From NCBI GenBank assembly GCA_964421245.1, contig CAYQVW010000001.1, positions 1 to 64,000 of the forward strand: a stretch of DNA of 64,000 nucleotides, read 5' to 3'. The stretch's first letter is position 1; every line of letters starts with the position of its first letter. The notes under the pieces are model-generated. The model was not told where the DNA came from and did not search any database. It was given only the letters and a program-made list of their open reading frames with translations. Origin of the DNA: CAYQVW01 sp964421245 (GTDB lineage Bacteria; Margulisbacteria; WOR-1; XYC2-FULL-46-14). Position numbers and translations under genes: made by a program. Shown here in pieces: positions 50,720-59,679 of this stretch.

Positions 50720-52522
50720 ATGAAGAAGGCTATTTTAGTAGCGTTACTCTGTTTTGCTTTGGCATTCTTTGCTCAGGCAAAAACTGCAGATGACCCCGGG
50801 AGGGTCAGTGTTGGGGCTCGGCCGCTTGGAATGGGTAAGGCCTATGTCGGCCTAGCCAATGACGTAAATACGATTTTTTTAAATCCAGCTGGACTAACTC
50901 AAATTCCTCAATGGCAGGCAACCTCTCTCTCTGGAAAATTTGTAAATGAAGTTAATTATCTCAACTTGGGAATGGCCATTCCGACAATTCGCGGTAATTT
51001 TGGAATAGCCTATGTTAGTAGTGGTCTTGGCTTTAGTGCCTCTACAACAACCCTGGAAGCAGGGAGAATAACCGCAAGCAATGAAACTGTAAGTTATTCT
51101 GATTACGATACCATTTGGCTATTAAGTTATGCCAGACCACTAAGAGGAGATTCTCTTTCCGCTGGTCTAACTTTAAAGTTATTTTCAAAGAATTTGACTG
51201 GTACTAATCTTTCTTCTGGTAATGCTTCTGGCTATGATCTGGATCTTGGTTTTCTATTTAAGCCCAACAAGGTTTTTAATGCCGGGATGGTTTTTAAAAA
51301 TATTATTCCTGCCAGTATGGGGGGGAAAATTATCTGGGGAACCGGTCTTGAGGAAGCTTTACCAGCGACTCTAAAGAGCGGACTTTCTTTAAAACTATTG
51401 GGAATAGATGGGTTAAGGCAGATTGATAGTCACAGATTGGTTTTGAATTTAGATAATGATTATCCGATCAGCCAAAGTAATATTCCGATGACTTGGCATC
51501 TTGGACTAGAGTGGAAGCCACTGAAATTTTTATATTTAAGAGTTGGAATTGACCAGGATACAGCTGCAAAATCAGGTGGAGGCGTTTCGGTTGATGGGAA
51601 TTTAACGGCAGGGATCGGTTTAGTTCACGGCAAATTCCGTTTTGATTATGCATATCATCAGTACAAAGCCACTCCCGGTGTAGATAATCACTATTTTGCA
51701 CTAAATTATGGTTTGTTCCAAGAAGAAGAAATAGAACTCGAAAGAGAGAGGCTTGAAAAAGAAAGAATTGAGAGAGAAAGACTGGAAAAGATAAGAAGAG
51801 AAAAGGAAAGATTAGAGCGGTTGGAAAGAGAGAGATTGGAGAAGATAAGAAGAGAAAAAGAGAGAATAGAGCGTGAGCGCTTAAGGACAATACGAGAAAA
51901 AGCACGAATTGAAAGAGAAAAGAAAGAAGTAGAATTAAAAAGAATTAAAGAATTTGAAGAAGCCCTGCGCCGTGAACAATTAGAACAGGAGCGGCAGGAA
52001 AGAGCAAAATTATTAGCAAAACAACGTGAAGCCTTCTTTAAAGGAATTGGTAATGCCTTTGGTAATTTGGGAAATGCAGTTACTGGTGTTGGGCGGGGTG
52101 TGGGACAAGGGGTGGCTAATTTGGGTAAAGGGATCGGTAATGTGGTTGGAAATACTGGAAAGGCATTGGGAGCCTTGGGACAGAATGTAGGGCGTGGGGT
52201 TGGTGGAGCAGTGAATAATGTTGCCAAAGGTCTTGGAAGGATGTTTGAGGCTCCTGCTGTTTTAGATAAAGAAATTGAGCGAGGCTTTGATGAGGGAGAA
52301 AGAAAAGAACAAGAATTGCCAAGGGTTATGACGGTCAAGGAATCTTTTAGAGTCTTGAGAAAAATATTCACTGCCGAGAAACCACTGGAAGAACTTGGTA
52401 CACTTGTCCCACAAATTGCCACCGGTCTTCTATTGTTAGGAATCAAGATTATCTTATTTATGTTTGTATTGTTGGTTATTTCTCTGATTTTTTCTGAATG
52501 GGAGAAGAGAACCAGAGCATGA
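50720..52522 (+). CDS. PorV/PorQ-like barrel with coiled coil and C-terminal TM helix
   Basis: A 600-residue protein with an unusual order. A signal peptide (KKAILVALLCFALAFFAQA) is followed by a PorV/PorQ- or UPF0164-type outer-membrane beta-barrel at about 25-330 (SVGARPLGMGKAYVGLAND, IFLNPAGLTQIP). Then comes a Glu/Arg-rich coiled coil at about 335-440 (EIELERERLEKERIERERL), a Gly/Asn/Val-rich repeat at about 445-515 (GVGRGVGQGVANLGKGIGN), and a C-terminal TM helix near 570-592 (LLLLGIKIILFMFVLLVISL). Such a layout could tie outer to inner membrane. The beta-helix gene follows with 4-bp overlap. Confidence 0.8.
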   Translation: MKKAILVALLCFALAFFAQAKTADDPGRVSVGARPLGMGKAYVGLANDVNTIFLNPAGLTQIPQWQATSLSGKFVNEVNYLNLGMAIPTIRGNFGIAYVSSGLGFSASTTTLEAGRITASNETVSYSDYDTIWLLSYARPLRGDSLSAGLTLKLFSKNLTGTNLSSGNASGYDLDLGFLFKPNKVFNAGMVFKNIIPASMGGKIIWGTGLEEALPATLKSGLSLKLLGIDGLRQIDSHRLVLNLDNDYPISQSNIPMTWHLGLEWKPLKFLYLRVGIDQDTAAKSGGGVSVDGNLTAGIGLVHGKFRFDYAYHQYKATPGVDNHYFALNYGLFQEEEIELERERLEKERIERERLEKIRREKERLERLERERLEKIRREKERIERERLRTIREKARIEREKKEVELKRIKEFEEALRREQLEQERQERAKLLAKQREAFFKGIGNAFGNLGNAVTGVGRGVGQGVANLGKGIGNVVGNTGKALGALGQNVGRGVGGAVNNVAKGLGRMFEAPAVLDKEIERGFDEGERKEQELPRVMTVKESFRVLRKIFTAEKPLEELGTLVPQIATGLLLLGIKIILFMFVLLVISLIFSEWEKRTRA

Positions 52523-55254
52523 GGAAGCTGTTATTTTGTTTTGTGGTTTGGATTTTGATGTTTGCGGTTTCTGTAAACGCTGCAACTTTTACTGTGACTA
52601 ATACAACTGATGATGGTAGCAGTGCAACCTGTTTACGCCAGGTTATTATTGATGCTGTTGCAAATGAAGAGGATGATACTATCAATTTTAATATTCCAGA
52701 TTCTGATCCGGGATATACTACAGATGCAGGACAAAGTTATTGGAAAATCAGTGTTACCTCTGTTCTTCCCGCTCTTGATCCAAGTCCAAGTGGAAATACT
52801 TATTCGATTACTATTGATGGCACGACTCAAACAACTAATCGAGGAGATACAAATTTACTTGGTCCAGAAATAATGATTGATGGAACTAATGCCGGGGCAA
52901 ATGAAAGTGGAATTTCTATTTCTACTGATGATTGTGTGATAAGAAATATTACAATATGTAATTTTGGTAATGAAGGCATAGTAATTATTGGATCTGAAAA
53001 TGCTGCTGTTTATGGTTGTTATATTGGAGTAGATGCTACTGGTGAGGCTGCCCAAGCAAACGGTAATGGAGTTGTTATTGATGCTTCTACTAATTGTCTT
53101 GTAGGGAGTAACGAGAGCTCTAGAAGAAATATAATATCTGGAAATACTGAAACAGGAATTACGATTATGGGGGAGGGTGGATCAGGTAATAGAATTTCAG
53201 GAAATTACATTGGGACTAATCGTTCTGGAACTTCTGCTTTGGGCAATGGTGTTCATGGAATAAGTATTGCAGGAACGGGTAGTTCTGATGATCCAAATGA
53301 TAATCAGGTTGAGGGAAATGTTATATCTGGCAATACAAATCATGGAATCAATATGGATGCTAGTGCTAGCAACGATATTTTAGGTAATTATATTGGAGTC
53401 AATGCAGCAGGAGATGCTGCAATCGCTAATGGAGAAAGTGGTATTACTATCTTTGATGCTTCTCCAAATAATGCAATAGGGGATGGTACGTCTTCTGGCA
53501 GAAATGTCATATCTGGCAATACAACTGATGGTATTAGTATTTCAGATGCTGAGTCAGAAGGCTGTACTATTAAGGGCAATTATATTGGAGTCAATGCAGC
53601 AGGAGATGCTGCAATCGCTAATGGAGAAGAGGGGATTGATCTTTCCTTGGCAGTTTCGATTGAAGTAGGTGGAACGTCAAGTGGAGATAGAAATATAATA
53701 TCTGGCAATGCAGGTAATGGATTAATCATATCCGAGACATCAAATACTTTGGTCTATGGAAATTATTTTGGTTTAGATGCAGCAGGAACGGCGGCAATAG
53801 GAAATGGGGCTAACGGAATTTATATTTCGGGTGGGTCCGCAAACAATTTAGTTGGAGATGGAACAACTGCTGGAAGAAATGTTATGTCTGCAAATGGTGA
53901 CAATGGGATTGAGATAGTTGATAGTGGAACCAATTCAAATGAGGTTAACAATAATTATTTGGGGCTTGATGCTAATGGGGCTGAGACAGCTGGTATGACA
54001 AATACTTCAACCGCTATTTATCATGATGATAATGCTAGATACACAAAAATTACCAACTCAAGGATTAAAAATGATGGAATTGCAATAGTCATTGCCAATG
54101 GAGTAAGTGATTATGAAATATCAAACAATATTATCATTGGTGCAGGAATAACGAATTCGTTTGGGATCAGACTTGAGGGGACTGGTACGGTTGGTGAAGG
54201 AGGGTTGGTTAGCACTAATGAGGTCCGAGGATTTCATGTTGGTATCTATGCTGATACATCGAGTAGTAAAACTGTTGATATTCTTCATAACACACTTGTT
54301 TCAAATAACGATTCAACTAACTCAGGGGCGGGTGTGCAAGTTGATGGTGGTTTAGTGGATATCAAAAATTGTATTATTGCGACTGATCCTACCGAAACAG
54401 CAACTCCTTCTGCCAGTATTGGAATACAGGCTGATGGAGGGACTACTAGTGTTTCGTATTCTGATATCTATGGCAATAGTAACAATTATTCAGGCACAGG
54501 AACAATTACAAAAACTGCTACCATCCATGCAAAAGCCCTTTTTACTGACTCGGCTAATGATGATTATACTCTTTTATTTAACTCTCCCTGTATCAATACC
54601 GGTACCCCCGAAGGTGCTGATATGGGAATGTATCAATATACCGATGTTACTCCGGAGGTAAGAGTTATATCTCCTAACGGTGGGGAAAATTGGCAAGAGG
54701 AATCGACTCAGACTATTACTTGGACAACAACCGCCTCTGCCAATACTTATGACCTATATTACTCCACCGATAGCGGTGTTTCTTATACGGCTATTACTAC
54801 TGGATTATCTAATGTTGGTACATATAGCTGGACACTTCCTAGTGTGGACTCTTCAACCTCTAGGGTAAGGGTAGTTGCCAATGGAACAACCTATACGTCA
54901 AGTGATGAATCCGATGCTGATTTTACTATCAGCTCTAAATCTGTACAGGTTGAAGGTGAAGTTATGACCAGGCCAAAGAGTATAAAACCACAACAAGGTC
55001 AAACAACCAAGATTGCTTATAATCTATCTACACAAGCTGATATTAGAATTCTCTTAATTAGTAAGTATGGAAAAGTACATTGGAACTACTTTGCATCAGC
55101 GGGGAGTGTGGGAGCCGCGGCTGGTTACAATGAAGTAACCTTTGATGGGAAATCGATTCTGATTGGAGAAACTGTTCCAAATGGCATTTATATGATAAAG
55201 ATTATCTCTCAAAATAGGGTTCTTGAATCTGGCCATTTGGTTGTAATTGATTAG
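52519..55254 (+). CDS. Secreted parallel beta-helix protein
   Basis: An exported 911-residue protein. The start at 52519 opens a signal peptide (MRKLLFCFVVWILMFAVSVNA). A CSLREA-like entry segment (FTVTNTTDDGSSATCLRQ) is followed by a long right-handed parallel beta-helix at about 90-680 with repeats such as GNYIGVNAAGDAAIANG and GRNVISGNT. A Ser/Thr-rich Ig-like domain (VRVISPNGGENWQEEST) and a FlgD-like Ig end domain (PNGIYMIKIIS...LVVID) follow. The role is adhesion or polysaccharide contact, by family. It overlaps the preceding barrel gene by 4 bp, so both are probably made together. Confidence 0.85.
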   Translation: MRKLLFCFVVWILMFAVSVNAATFTVTNTTDDGSSATCLRQVIIDAVANEEDDTINFNIPDSDPGYTTDAGQSYWKISVTSVLPALDPSPSGNTYSITIDGTTQTTNRGDTNLLGPEIMIDGTNAGANESGISISTDDCVIRNITICNFGNEGIVIIGSENAAVYGCYIGVDATGEAAQANGNGVVIDASTNCLVGSNESSRRNIISGNTETGITIMGEGGSGNRISGNYIGTNRSGTSALGNGVHGISIAGTGSSDDPNDNQVEGNVISGNTNHGINMDASASNDILGNYIGVNAAGDAAIANGESGITIFDASPNNAIGDGTSSGRNVISGNTTDGISISDAESEGCTIKGNYIGVNAAGDAAIANGEEGIDLSLAVSIEVGGTSSGDRNIISGNAGNGLIISETSNTLVYGNYFGLDAAGTAAIGNGANGIYISGGSANNLVGDGTTAGRNVMSANGDNGIEIVDSGTNSNEVNNNYLGLDANGAETAGMTNTSTAIYHDDNARYTKITNSRIKNDGIAIVIANGVSDYEISNNIIIGAGITNSFGIRLEGTGTVGEGGLVSTNEVRGFHVGIYADTSSSKTVDILHNTLVSNNDSTNSGAGVQVDGGLVDIKNCIIATDPTETATPSASIGIQADGGTTSVSYSDIYGNSNNYSGTGTITKTATIHAKALFTDSANDDYTLLFNSPCINTGTPEGADMGMYQYTDVTPEVRVISPNGGENWQEESTQTITWTTTASANTYDLYYSTDSGVSYTAITTGLSNVGTYSWTLPSVDSSTSRVRVVANGTTYTSSDESDADFTISSKSVQVEGEVMTRPKSIKPQQGQTTKIAYNLSTQADIRILLISKYGKVHWNYFASAGSVGAAAGYNEVTFDGKSILIGETVPNGIYMIKIISQNRVLESGHLVVID
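53386..53628. repeat. 51-bp perfect duplication in the beta-helix gene
   Basis: The bases at 53386-53436 and 53578-53628 are identical (51 bp, offset 192 bp or 64 codons) and encode NYIGVNAAGDAAIANGE in both. Other repeats of the helix have diverged, so this pair is recent or homogenised. Confidence 0.85.
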
Positions 55255-55262
55255 GATAGTCC

Positions 55263-55291
55263 TTGACAAGCCAATTTGCCCTTGTCATAAT
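55263..55291 (+). promoter_or_regulatory. Promoter of the DUF5679 gene
   Basis: TTGACA (55263-55268), 17 nt, CATAAT (55286-55291). A GGGGAGGTGAGG leader precedes the ATG at 55318. Confidence 0.7.
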
Positions 55292-55317
55292 TCAAAAAAA
55301 GGGGAGGTGAGGTAAAA

Positions 55318-55464
55318 ATGGTATCAGGATATTGCGTAAAATGTAAAAAGAAACAGGAAATGGGTGGAGCGAAAGAAGTAACTTTAAAAAATGGAAGAAA
55401 AGCGGTAAAGGGAGAATGCCCAAAGTGCGGAACTAAAATGTTTAGAATTGGGGGTATGAAATAG
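55318..55464 (+). CDS. DUF5679-type zinc-ribbon small protein
   Basis: A 48-residue protein, too short for ordinary gene finding. It carries two Cys pairs, YCVKCKKKQEMG near 5 and GECPKCGTKMFRI near 33, the layout of DUF5679 zinc ribbons (family known, role not). GGGGAGGTGAGG lies 5 nt before the ATG and a good promoter lies upstream. dnaE follows 24 nt later but has its own -10 box. The strong ribosome site and promoter argue that it is made in quantity. Confidence 0.85.
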   Translation: MVSGYCVKCKKKQEMGGAKEVTLKNGRKAVKGECPKCGTKMFRIGGMK

Positions 55465-55473
55465 GTGTTGTGA

Positions 55474-55479
55474 TATAAT
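55474..55479 (+). promoter_or_regulatory. -10 box of dnaE
   Basis: TGATATAAT is an extended -10 that ends 9 nt before the dnaE ATG. AGGAGG also precedes the ATG but would be only partly within the transcript. Confidence 0.55.
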
Positions 55480-55488
55480 TAGGAGGTT

Positions 55489-58400
55489 ATGCCTTCTAAT
55501 TTTGTACATTTACACGTTCATTCAGAATTTAGTCTGCTTGATGGTGCATCAAGGATACCGGATCTAGTTCAAAGATCTAAAGATTTGGGTATGCCGGCCA
55601 TTGCGATAACCGATCATGGTTATACATATGCGCTCATCAATTTTTATATAAAAGCTGTCGCTGCTGGAGTGAAGCCTATATTAGGCTGTGAGCTCTATGT
55701 TGCTCCACGTACTCGTTTTGATAAGGAGACTAAGGCAGATCGGTCTCCTTATCACATTACTCTGCTTGCAAAAAATCGAGATGGTTATCGAAATCTCTTA
55801 AAACTAGTATCACTTGCTTCTATTGAAGGATTTTATTCAAAACCTCGTATTGATAAAGAATTAATAGAAAAACATCGTGAAGGTCTAATTGTCTTATCTG
55901 GATGTCCAAAGGGTGAAATACCTCAACTTATTTTGGCTGATAAATTTGAAGAGGCAAAAAAAGTTGCTAAGTGGTATAAGGACAATTTTTCCGACGATTT
56001 TTATCTTGAAGTACAGAATGTTTCTATAGACATAAATGAAACCATTAATAATGCTCTGCGTAAAATCGGAGATGAATTAAAAATCAAACTGGTTGCAAGT
56101 AATGATTCTCACTATACTAATCAGTGTGATGCCACGACCCAAGATGTTTTAATGTGTATTCAAACCGGAGCGTTTCTAGATCAAGAGAAGAGGATGAAGT
56201 TTTCAAGTCAAGAACTCTACCTCAAAACAGAAAAAGAGATGCTCGAAGCTTTGCCCGATTTTAAAGATGCCATAAAAAATACAATTGAAGTTGCCAATAA
56301 GTGTAATGTTGAACTTGAATTAGAGACCCTGCGCTTACCTCATTTTCCAGTACCTAAGGGATACACTTTAGAGAGTTATTTGGAAGAGTTGGTTTGGCAA
56401 GGGGTACAAAAGTATTATGGCGTTTCCGTTAATGGAGAAATAAAAGTTCCCCCAGAGATTAATGATCGTGTAAAATATGAACTCTTCACTATTGAAAAGA
56501 TGGGTTATCCTGCTTATTTCTTGATTGTTCAAGATTTTATTAACTTTGCAAAATCTTCTGGGATCCAGGTTGGGCCCGGCCGTGGTTCTGCAGCAGGTAG
56601 TATTGTCTCTTACGTTTTGGGAATCACCAGTGTTGATCCGATGAAATTTGGTTTGCTTTTTGAACGCTTCCTAAATATGGAAAGAGTCTCGATGCCCGAT
56701 ATTGATATTGATTTTTGTATCGATCGCAGAGGTGAAGTAATTGAATATGTTTCAAAAAAATATGGGCAGGACCATGTTGCCCAAATTGTTACCTTTGGAA
56801 CGATGGCAGCTAGGGGAGTTTTGCGAGATGTTGGACGAGTAAAACAGATTCCTTTAAATGATGTTGATCGCTTGGCTAAGATGGTTCCTTTTGCTCCGGA
56901 TATGAATTTAAATAAGGCACTGGAACAGAGCAAAGAATTAAAAGAGCGATATGACAAAGACAAAGTTGTAAAAGATTTAATTGATACAGCCAAACAATTG
57001 GAGGGTTTTTCGCGCCATGCATCAATGCATGCAGCTGGTGTTGTTATCTCTAAAGAGCCATTAACCGATTATGTTGCGCTGCAGAGAATTGACGATAAGA
57101 CCATTGTAACTCAAGCTCCAATGGGAGATTTAGAAGCAGTTGGATTGCTTAAGATGGACTTTTTAGGTCTTCGAAACCTTACCATGATGGCCCATGCGGT
57201 CAATTTGATTAAAGAGAATAAGGATCCTGAATTTGACATGGATAAGATTCCATTTGATGATCTAAACAGTTTTGGTCTTTTTTCAAAAGGAGAGACAGTT
57301 GGAATATTTCAGCTCGAATCATCTGGAATGAGAACATTGATTAAAGATCTGAAGCCAGATAATTTTGAAGAGATTATTGCTCTTTTAGCTCTCTATCGTC
57401 CAGGCCCGCTTGAATCTGGCATGGTATCGGATTATGTAAAAAGAAAACACAAAGAGATTCCGGTTAAGTATGATCTCCCAGTACTTAAACCGATTCTTCA
57501 ATCAACTTACGGGGTAATACTTTATCAAGAGCAGGTAATGGAGATTGCCTCAAAAGTTGCGGGCTTTAGTCTTGGACAGGCAGATATTTTGCGGCGTGCA
57601 ATGGGGAAGAAGAAGGTTAAGGAGATGGCGACCCAGAAAGAGTTGTTTATTACGGGGGCAGTAAAAAATGGGGTATCAAAGCATAAGGCGGCACAACTCT
57701 TTAATCTCTGTGCAAAATTTGCCGGTTATGGATTTAATAAGTCTCACTCTGCTGCTTATGCTGTTATTTCTTATCAGACAGCTTATTTAAAAGCTAATTA
57801 TCCGGTAGAATTTATGGCAGCTTTATTAACATCGGTTATGGGCAATACCGATAAGCTGGCAATTTATCTTGGCGAAGCGCAAAAGATGGGGATTAAAGTT
57901 TTGGGGCCAGATGTTAATTTGAGCCAAAGAATCTTTTCTGTTTCAGATGGAGCAATTCGTTTTGGAGTGACCGCAATTAAGAATGTTGGAGTGGCGGCAA
58001 TTGATTCTATTATTAATTCAAGAATTGATGGTCCGTATAAATCGATGCTCGACTTTTTTAAACGGATCGATAACAGGACAGTGAATAAAAAAGTAATTGA
58101 GAGTCTGATTAAAGCCGGGGCTTTTGATTCTTTTGGTGCCAATAGGGCCTATCTTTTAGAAACTTTTACAAAAACTTTAGGTCGCGCTAATTCAGAAGAG
58201 AAGAGTCGGGCAAATGGACAAAGTCTTCTCTTTGGTTATGAAGAAATCGCGACCTCTGGAATAATTGAAAATGGGGAAGAGATTGATATTCCCGAATTTG
58301 CTCCAGATGTTAAACTTCGAATGGAAAAAGAACTTTTAGGCTTTTATATTTCAGATCATCCATTGGTTCACATAAAAGAGTCTTTAGCTGCACAGGTCAA

Positions 58401-58947
58401 GAATCAAATATTAGATATCCAGGAGAAGAAAGAGGGGGACGCTGTATTAATTGGTGGGATGCTTAATCGCTCAAGACGAATTAACACTAAAAAGGGAGAT
58501 CCGATGTTGATTACAAACATTGAAGATCTTTCTGCAACGATTGGTTTGGTTGTTTTTCCAAGAACATTCAAAGAATGTTCTGAACTTCTAATGGATGATG
58601 CGGTTGTTATTGTTTCTGGTAAGGTCAATCGAGATATTAGAACTGATGAACTCAATGTAATTGCCGAAAATGTTCGACCGTTGGCAGAGATTCACAAAGA
58701 ACGGATTCTCTTTCTTGATATTCTTGATATGAAGGATAAGTCAGTTTTGCATAAAGCTAAGGACCTGTTATTAGAGAATTCTGGCCCTAATCCGGTAGAG
58801 ATTGTTTATGATGGTAAAAAGCTTGCAGCATCATCGAAGTATCATGTTAAAATAAGTCCGGAGCTGGTAGCTGAACTCGAGAAGTTATTAGGTAGTGAAT
58901 CGGTAGAAGTTAAGATGACCGCAGTGCCGGTTAGAACAGGAGGGTAA
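55489..58947 (+). CDS. dnaE: DNA polymerase III alpha subunit
   Basis: Replicative polymerase of 1152 residues, the usual DnaE length. The PHP domain starts FVHLHVHSEFSLLDGA with intact metal ligands (HLHVH). The palm has the catalytic PDIDIDF near 402 and GPGRGSAAGSIVSYVLG near 365. Further on are the fingers block LYQEQVMEIA, the HhH region near 840 and the OB fold near 985-1060 (DAVLIGGMLNRSRRINTKKG). No separate dnaQ is nearby. The ATG is preceded by AGGAGG and a -10 box. Confidence 0.97.
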   Translation: MPSNFVHLHVHSEFSLLDGASRIPDLVQRSKDLGMPAIAITDHGYTYALINFYIKAVAAGVKPILGCELYVAPRTRFDKETKADRSPYHITLLAKNRDGYRNLLKLVSLASIEGFYSKPRIDKELIEKHREGLIVLSGCPKGEIPQLILADKFEEAKKVAKWYKDNFSDDFYLEVQNVSIDINETINNALRKIGDELKIKLVASNDSHYTNQCDATTQDVLMCIQTGAFLDQEKRMKFSSQELYLKTEKEMLEALPDFKDAIKNTIEVANKCNVELELETLRLPHFPVPKGYTLESYLEELVWQGVQKYYGVSVNGEIKVPPEINDRVKYELFTIEKMGYPAYFLIVQDFINFAKSSGIQVGPGRGSAAGSIVSYVLGITSVDPMKFGLLFERFLNMERVSMPDIDIDFCIDRRGEVIEYVSKKYGQDHVAQIVTFGTMAARGVLRDVGRVKQIPLNDVDRLAKMVPFAPDMNLNKALEQSKELKERYDKDKVVKDLIDTAKQLEGFSRHASMHAAGVVISKEPLTDYVALQRIDDKTIVTQAPMGDLEAVGLLKMDFLGLRNLTMMAHAVNLIKENKDPEFDMDKIPFDDLNSFGLFSKGETVGIFQLESSGMRTLIKDLKPDNFEEIIALLALYRPGPLESGMVSDYVKRKHKEIPVKYDLPVLKPILQSTYGVILYQEQVMEIASKVAGFSLGQADILRRAMGKKKVKEMATQKELFITGAVKNGVSKHKAAQLFNLCAKFAGYGFNKSHSAAYAVISYQTAYLKANYPVEFMAALLTSVMGNTDKLAIYLGEAQKMGIKVLGPDVNLSQRIFSVSDGAIRFGVTAIKNVGVAAIDSIINSRIDGPYKSMLDFFKRIDNRTVNKKVIESLIKAGAFDSFGANRAYLLETFTKTLGRANSEEKSRANGQSLLFGYEEIATSGIIENGEEIDIPEFAPDVKLRMEKELLGFYISDHPLVHIKESLAAQVKNQILDIQEKKEGDAVLIGGMLNRSRRINTKKGDPMLITNIEDLSATIGLVVFPRTFKECSELLMDDAVVIVSGKVNRDIRTDELNVIAENVRPLAEIHKERILFLDILDMKDKSVLHKAKDLLLENSGPNPVEIVYDGKKLAASSKYHVKISPELVAELEKLLGSESVEVKMTAVPVRTGG

Positions 58948-58948
58948 G

Positions 58949-59263
58949 ATGGTTGAATTAAAATTTGGCAAAGATGGTTTAATTCCTGTAATTGCTCAGG
59001 ATTATGAAACAGGAGAAGTTTACATGTTGGCTTATATGAATAAAGAATCATATGAGAAAACAATAGAGACCAAAGAAATGTGGTACTGGAGTCGTTCGCG
59101 TAAATGCTTATGGCACAAGGGAGATACCTCTGGTTGTGTACAGAAAGTTAAAGAATTATATTTTGACTGCGATAAAGACACACTTTTAGCTAAGATTGAA
59201 CAGCTTGGCGGTAAGGCCTGTCATACCGGCAATAGAACCTGCTTTTTTGAGAAGATTATTTAA
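58949..59263 (+). CDS. hisI: Phosphoribosyl-AMP cyclohydrolase
   Basis: Third step of histidine synthesis: hydrolysis of phosphoribosyl-AMP. The 104-residue protein has WYWSRSRKCLWHKGDTSG near 42, the metal block DCDKDTLL near 70 and the Cys-containing ending KACHTGNRTCFF. It lacks the fused HisE pyrophosphohydrolase domain. It starts 1 nt after dnaE; no other his gene is nearby. Its 3' end overlaps the convergent iscU gene by 4 bp. Confidence 0.94.
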   Translation: MVELKFGKDGLIPVIAQDYETGEVYMLAYMNKESYEKTIETKEMWYWSRSRKCLWHKGDTSGCVQKVKELYFDCDKDTLLAKIEQLGGKACHTGNRTCFFEKII

Positions 59264-59679
59264 TGCGTATGATCGTGAGGTTTGAAGCCCGGTAATCCCT
59301 TACCAGTAGTCTTCTTTAGATAATCATCAATTGCAGATTTCAAAGCATCCTCGGCAAGTACAGAACAGTGCATTTTTACTGGTGGAAGACCACCTAACGC
59401 TTCAGCAACTGCTTTATTGGTAATTTTCAATGCTTCCTCAATAGTTTTTCCTTTAATTAAATCAGTTGCCATTGATGATGTTGCAATTGCTGCGCCACAG
59501 CCGAAGGTCTTGAATTTTGCATCAGTGATTACGTTGTCTTTAACTTTGATATACATTTCCATAATATCGCCACAAACAGGGTTGCCAACATGACCCGTGC
59601 CGTCTGGGTTTTCTATCTCACCCACGTTGTGCGGATTTTTGAAATGTTCCATCACTTTGTTTGAATACGAATCTGCCAT
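59260..59679 (-). CDS. iscU: Fe-S cluster scaffold IscU/NifU-N
   Basis: Scaffold on which Fe-S clusters are assembled, 139 residues. The three Cys ligands are present in NPVCGDIM near 34, FGCGAAIA near 61 and MHCSVLAEDAL near 104; NPHNVGEIENPDG near 16 is the family start. It follows the cysteine desulfurase directly (stop and ATG touch), so desulfurase and scaffold are coupled. Other isc genes (iscA, hscA, fdx) are not here. Confidence 0.94.
   Translation of the reverse strand: MADSYSNKVMEHFKNPHNVGEIENPDGTGHVGNPVCGDIMEMYIKVKDNVITDAKFKTFGCGAAIATSSMATDLIKGKTIEEALKITNKAVAEALGGLPPVKMHCSVLAEDALKSAIDDYLKKTTGKGLPGFKPHDHTH

Noticed and set aside
51706..52446. 246-codon antisense frame across the coiled-coil region
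   Set aside because: Its Ser/Pro/Leu-rich content is the mirror of the Glu/Arg/Gly codons on the plus strand; no start signal.
50720..55254. Type IX secretion system locus
   Set aside because: Only a PorV-like barrel and a FlgD-like end domain are present; PorV/PorQ-like barrels occur in many phyla without the T9SS motor genes, none of which is here.
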